Source of the DNA: Penium margaritaceum | Lineage: Eukaryota > Streptophyta > Zygnematophyceae > Desmidiales > Peniaceae | Assembly (NCBI GenBank): GCA_023375785.1 | Contig: SZWC01009552.1 | Coordinates: 6,338 to 70,337 of the forward strand | Length of the DNA: 64,000 nt | Reading direction: 5' to 3' | Shown here: positions 58,101 to 64,000 of the stretch, piece after piece | How positions within the stretch are numbered: the first letter of the stretch is position 1 | How the letters are laid out: each line of letters starts with the position of its first letter | Notes under the pieces: model-generated | The model's input: the letters and a program-made list of their open reading frames with translations, nothing else | What the model was told of the DNA's origin: nothing | Database searches by the model: none | Translations under genes and position numbers: made by a program

Positions 58101-61100
58101 ATCTCAAGAGGACCACAACATTTAGTCTTCCCATTCAGGATCAGTCACCCCTAATTCGTACACACCTTAATTAGAGCACACATCACTTTACCATACACGA
58201 GATATTACTAAGTACATACCGTACATTTCATTCCCTAACAATGGAAGGTGGCAAGAAACTTCCGTCCTACATATTTTCTAGCGTTTCCATTCACACTTCA
58301 CATAGAGTCATCTCACCATGATTCTTATTTTCAAGAAGTTCCACACAATTACATGAGGTGTATTTACACAAATCACATAATTAGTCCATACATTTGTATA
58401 AGGCTTCTGATGTTATTTGTATGTAATTACATAGAGTTTAAAAAAACGTTTGAAACATTCTTGTATAAATGCAAGAGCGGGGATTTTATAAGAATAAACT
58501 ATACCATGAATTTTTATTACTTCTGTTAACCAGAAAATGTATTTTTGGAAATTTAACGTCTGAAGATTATTAAAACACCTAATTTTGGGTTCGATTGGGT
58601 GTTCTAGGCTCCACATGACTTAGTTTCACATTGTAATGTTTGCAGCTAGGACAAACCGAGAATAGAGATGTTCGCAGACTTGTTTCCCAGGTTCGCTCCC
58701 CACCCCCCCCCCTCCCGCCGACACCACAAAATTCACATGGGGAGTGCATGAGACGGTGCTCGCGCGTTCACAGGAGATAGCACACTATGCCAAAGGAAAA
58801 AAAAGGAATCGTGTAGGCATCCGAGCAAGGGCAGGCACAGGTCGATTGCCGGCAGAGTACGTAAGAATCGCTAATGGTGCAACCATTTGTATTGGTTGGT
58901 CAGCGTACGTCTCAACGATCAACGTGAGTCACTGCCAGCCATCAGGTCCACATGCAAGACACACCCATTGACATTCAAAGGAAACCATACACACGTAGGG
59001 TTATGAGGGACGGTATAGAGTTGAAAAGAAAGTGGGCTGGTGAAGGGAGGTAAGGGATCATCTCCGAGGAAGAGGGATGGCAACCGACCCTGGTGGTGGG
59101 AATAATGGTAAGGCCTGGAGAGGCGTCAAAGGCGGGAGAGGCAGACCTGGGTGGACGGGTGATGGACCAGGGGATAATTGGAGAGGAGTGAGGTACAATC
59201 AGGAAGATGAAGGTAAAAGGAGGCAAACATAAGCAGCATACGGGAGATGTCAAAGATAGAAATGAGAAAAGTGACCATCCCTTTGAGTGCTTGTGGCGAT
59301 ATCTAGAGGAGGGGAAGGTTGTACGTGGTGGAGGTTGTACCACCATTGGTCTACTCACGTTTCTCAGGAGCACTGGATACATTCATGGCAGCTTTGGCAA
59401 TATCCCTCGTCTGGTACTCCTCTCATCCCATGGATGCCACACGTATCCTGCCTATAGGTGATACCTAGCTTCGTACTCAGAATACGGCCTCAGCACAAGT
59501 GTGGCGCGCATGTAGATTGGGCGAGACTGCTAGCCAGCCTATTCCTTCATGGGGATTTGGAGGATTTATGGTAGGAAGCCATTGCAAACACGTGCCCAAT
59601 GGAAAATCCTCCTTTCACCAAGTTACTTGCATCCTTGGGCAAAGGAGGCAAGGGAGTAATGATTCCATGGGGTGGTGAACAAGTTCCACTGAGGAAATAC
59701 ATCCAAGGTATGAGACACCTTTTGACAGTTTCTCCCTGGGATTATCTGCACCTGAGGTATTGGCTCAGTGATGCACCGGATGGTGTAGTGACCAACACTG
59801 GCATGGGTAGCAGATATGGCATGAAGGTTACCAGTGGGGTTTCCAAATGTGGATGAAGGCTTGAGGTCTTGGTCGGAAAGTAGTAGGCGTAAAAAAGGAG
59901 GATCCTTGGTGTTGATGCTGGATCATCAAAGACAAGTGGTGGTGGGGAACAAGTGACTTGCTTGACTGCTAGTGCAGCTGTTGGCCTTCTTTTGCCGGGA
60001 TTCACTCCATCCCATGGCTCAGTAGTTCCTGGCAAAGAGTGAGCTCATTGCGTTGGCTAAGCCTGATGATATTTTAAACCAATCCTGATGAACGAGGGAA
60101 TCATGCGCTTGTCGTGGAAATGGATGGTCAGCGCAAGGAGGAGTGAGACGAAGATCGCACCAGTGCCATTGCAACAGGTAGTGGGAGTGTCGGTAAGGAG
60201 TGAAACCATGGTCTATACCATCAGCCAGACTAGTAAGCAGAGTGAGGGATCACGAGCATCGATCTGAAGAACACATACAAATCGACTGAGCTGGTGGCTA
60301 TTTTTTAGGTAGTGTAGGACAGAGAGTTTGAGTGGCTGATCTTGGTGTAGGCACTCTTCAATAATTGCCTCGCGCATTGATATTAACAGCGGGGAATAAA
60401 TCCATGTGTTCTCCGTTTGAATAGAGGAATGCAACAGTGACATTCCATCAGTCCCTTCTTTTATGTACTGGCGTAGTAGGATACGCTTGATACAACGCAT
60501 GCGGTGGTGGCAGGGACATGAAAGGTGCTAATGTACCTATACAAAACATACATGGTGGATCCGGTACAATAGTTGGAGGCAGCATTTGCAGTCCTATAGA
60601 TGGAATTGGAATTCCTATATATTGAGGTCCAGCCCTTAAAATGTGTTTTTTTCTTTAGGAAATCCTGGAGCTGGTGTCGGCATGCATTGTGGGTCTCCCT
60701 TGAGTGGTGTAGGGGAGGGTGGGGATAGAAAACCTTTTGAGGATATATGAGTTTTTATCAAGCTCCAATGGATGTGTTATGTATGTGGTGGATCATATTC
60801 TATTGATACCGGTGGATCTTTTGAATTGGTGGACTGGTCAGTTAGTTTAGCAAAAAGGTTTGTCCATGCCTTCTTCAACTGTTGCAGTCAAAGGGAGCTT
60901 AGGGGGCCAAGGACTTGCGAGTTTTGATACATGTGGAGCGTCAGGTGCAGCTGCCGATACGGTGGCTACTGGCACACCCCCGGCCCACCAGTGACTCCCT
61001 ATACAAGTTGTTGGAAGATTTAAGGGTGGTGTGCCTCTTCCAATTCGAGTTGTTGGTTGTACACCTTTTTCCTATACCGATGTGTAAATGTATGGAGAGG

Positions 61101-64000
61101 AGCTTGATCTTCTCTTATGCTTGATAGAATGTGCTCCAGTGAGTCTATGATCGGGGCACGAAGGGAGCACATGATGCAATGATGCAAGATCTAGCAACGC
61201 TAGTGGAGGAGTGTAGGATGGAGAGGGTGATGGTGGAGCATGATGGGTTATTACGAGAGGAGCTCCAGAACATTATGTTCCTTAACCCGACTAGAGAGCA
61301 CGTGGTAGTGATGAACTTAATCATTGTCAATCTGTGATGGCCTAGTTTTTTTTAGTATCAACCGAGCGGCCAGGGGCGGTACTGGAGGAGGCGTTGAGGA
61401 CTAAGGACATGAAGTATGGAAAATGGGGGCTAAAAGCACAGCGGTTCCGAATGGAGTTTTTCTTCTTCACTTTGGAGACGTTGTTAGCCTTCTCGTGAGG
61501 CCTTAGCTGGGTGTTGTGAACCTTATTGGAAGTGACTTGGTAACAGCTAGTGTAACAAGAGCGTACGGTGGAGGTGGCTACCCTGCTACGTGTACTCCTC
61601 AACAATTTTATGGTGGTGTCACTCCAACGGGCACGGACACAATAGATGTGGATAGTACAATAGGATATGGTCTAAAGAGAGCAGACATGCGTTTTAGCCA
61701 AACCCGGCTACTCAAACTGGGTAAATGTCAATATCCTAGGTGCATTACGTCTCCATGAATGTGCATCCTTTTGGGAGTGGCTATGTGTAAAACACCCACA
61801 CATGTATGCATGTAATCCACCCCCTTGAAGCACATCAAAGGCATAACCAGGTGAAATCATGTGACTCCTCTTAGAAGGTGACCAACCACTTGTCAGCAAG
61901 AAGGTGAAGGGTCATAATATCCTCCATGGGATTCAACATATCATCTTATCTCTTGAGAAGACAACGAATTGAACCTTGTCTTTCAGAAATTTCCAATATG
62001 AAGCTGTCGAGCCCTTCTTGAGTGAAAAAATGAGCCGTAAGAGGATATCTGATTAAACATGGCTATCAAAAGTGGGTATGTTTGAACAGAGAATATTCAT
62101 AATATAGCAAGCAAAGGATATGGTACATCAGTAACCAATTTTGGTTGGTTCATAGTGAGTCCTTCCTTTCCAAAATTAGTTACAACACTATTTATTTGAT
62201 TGGATATTTCAAGGATCCAATTTTTTTCATTACAACAACCAAGTATGGCATCAAATGCTCTCAACTCTTTTGAGTTTGTTGCTTCTTTACCATAACAAAT
62301 TTACGTGTACAATGTTGACTAGCTACGTCAAGGCCCACTCTTTCATACAAGTGTGGTGGTGTATTTTGGGATTGTTTGTTTGCATTTTCAAGTGCTCTCA
62401 AGGGATGGCTTTGCAACTGCCCAGAGTTGCTTTTGCAAGGTTTCATGGGTATAGTTGTCCATGCAAGTTTGTTCTTACCCTCAATGCTCATGTATTTGAA
62501 CAGTATTCATTAGACTCAACTTTGATGAGACTAATGGGTTCCACACATTATACCTACAACTGAACAATATGCGGTTTTGAAATCCTTCATTGGACAAAAG
62601 GACAAGAGAATTCCAACAATTGGAATTTTCATGGATGTTTTGTTGGAAGAAAATGTTTTCAACCCAATAGCATGCAATTGTAACGTGATTGGCCTGTATG
62701 GAGTGAAGGGAAGTTTTAAAATTTTGACTTTGGTATTTTCTTAATGAAACAAGCAAATATTCGTAAGAGTGATGAAGGATACAAATTTTACCAAATGTAT
62801 ACGTAGAGTTAGGTCATACAGATATTGATGGCACTGAAAATACCTATAAGATTAAACTTTGTTTTAGGGATAGTATAGGTTTTCAGTGATGACTTCCTAC
62901 CACAGCCTTAGCTATGGAGAGGCCATTAGGTAATGATCTTAAGAAGTTGATATCCACCCATCAAACGCATAAAGCTATTGGGTGGAAGTAACTAATGGGG
63001 TGAAACGAGTGACTGATGCCATCACGTGATAACCCAGAGTTGTAATCGAAAGACTTTGACCTCAAGCAAGAGATTATAGCCATGCATAGCTACACGCAGT
63101 GAAAATTTGTCCATGTTACCCTCATAAGAGCAAACCATTACAATGGCACTTAAGTTCTTCTCTTAAAGATGATATGGAGATATGACACCGAAACTATAAA
63201 TATTTCTTAGTTTTGAGGCTTCAAACTCAATAAATTTCATGTGGTTCTGACCAATAAGGGAAGAGAGGGTCACCTCGATAGCAAAACAAGCGGGGGATTA
63301 AAGCCAATCCTTCAAATGAAAACTTGTGTAAATTGAGATGTCTGCACTAGAGGGTGGCTCCAAAGGTGTAGGATAATGTGGGTTCGCCTTCTTCTGATCA
63401 TTCAATGTAGGAATGGCATGTTTGCACAATCGCACTTGACCTCCCACAAGTACCCACAGAGAAGGTTTTTTTTCCAAGAGTGGATGTGCATTTAATCTAT
63501 AGGTTTTTTGTTGTGTCGAGGAGAGGGGAAAGTTGATTTTAGTAGAAAATCTGCAAATAACATGTGCACCTTAGAAAGGAGCTTGGATTGCCCTCCTTTT
63601 TGAAATTTGGAATTTGTTTCTCCTCCACTGAGAAATTGGTCAATTACATGCCTCTCCTTTGGTTTTGACATTATTGGATGACCTGCTTTTATTTTGGACA
63701 TAACAATCAACATTGTTCGTCATGTTGAGTGTTATCAAATTCTCCCGAGGAATATGGCAGGTCACTACTCATGTGTGTCTGTTCTTGGCCGATGTTCAAT
63801 TTTGAGTAAGGAGTCTCTATAAGAGGGTCTACCTAGTCGGGTATGTTTTCCAAGATATGTCACATCTCTCTTTTCATTTCTTCATATGTGTGATCTTTGG
63901 AGTGGCGGAAAGGGAAAAAGGTTCCTTAACACATGGTGTGCAAACTTCCAACATCAATTGGGTCTCTGAAAATGCCTACGAGATTAATTTCGAATACAAA
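58101..64000. other. 5.9 kb without recognised gene
   Basis: Low coding signal on both strands. Short open stretches exist, for example a Gly/Arg-rich one opening MATDPGGGNNGKAWRG at 59080, MENPPFTKLLASLGKGGKG at 59599, and a Glu/Met-rich one near 61155-61335 (LVEECRMERVMVEHDG), all in plus. These could be remains of an old retroelement ORF or of a gene, but I recognise no domain. No tRNA, satellite or terminal repeat found. Confidence 0.35.

Overview
The window looks like a gene-poor, repeat-packed stretch of a large streptophyte nuclear genome (charophyte alga, bryophyte, lycophyte or other green plant). The basis is plant-type LTR retrotransposons primed by initiator-Met tRNA (TGGTATCAGAGC sites), Ty3/gypsy chromoviruses, TRIM elements, long (CT)n tracts, and one host gene of the plant cell-wall family GT77. 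I cannot name the species. Only that host gene is intact; almost everything else is fossil mobile DNA.

Layout. 1-11440: 3' end of a Ty1/copia element (family C) whose 3' LTR is cut by a whole-length family A copia, E1 (127-9054, minus, TSD ATTTG), and by a 1.6-kb non-autonomous DNA transposon (9593-11167). E1's own 3' LTR carries a solo LTR (282-934) with a tRNA-like segment. 11441-11800: tail of an older family B copia. 12200-20477: second family A copia, E2 (plus, TSD GTTTA). 20995-24593: host gene for an RRA-type arabinosyltransferase (minus, two coding exons, 433 residues). 25101-46700: a Ty3/gypsy chromovirus (G1) interrupted by a family B copia (E4, minus), itself interrupted by a family C copia (E3, plus); G1 also carries a TRIM (43764-44170). 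46128-50780: two further chromovirus 5' modules in series. 50935-51320: (CT)n with a single-N join. 53550-54255: a 154-bp satellite. 54401-57535: a hairpin repeat at two sites around a second TRIM (54613-54952) and a minus-strand chromovirus (G4). 57660-58100: gypsy RT fragment. 58.1-64.0 kb: nothing I can name.

The most interesting signal is an extra coding region between the 5' LTR and gag of the copia elements. E1, E2 and E4 (families A and B), and more weakly E3 (family C), have an Ala/Thr/Ser/Val-rich region that, where readable, ends in a hydrophobic hairpin. Standard Ty1/copia elements have no such upstream frame. It is called ORF0 here.

The host gene would act in the Golgi, lengthening arabinose chains on hydroxyproline of extensin-like wall proteins. 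It has no functional link with the elements around it, but a chromovirus LTR lies about 0.5 kb upstream of its start codon and a (GA)n/(CT)n tract starts just after its stop codon.
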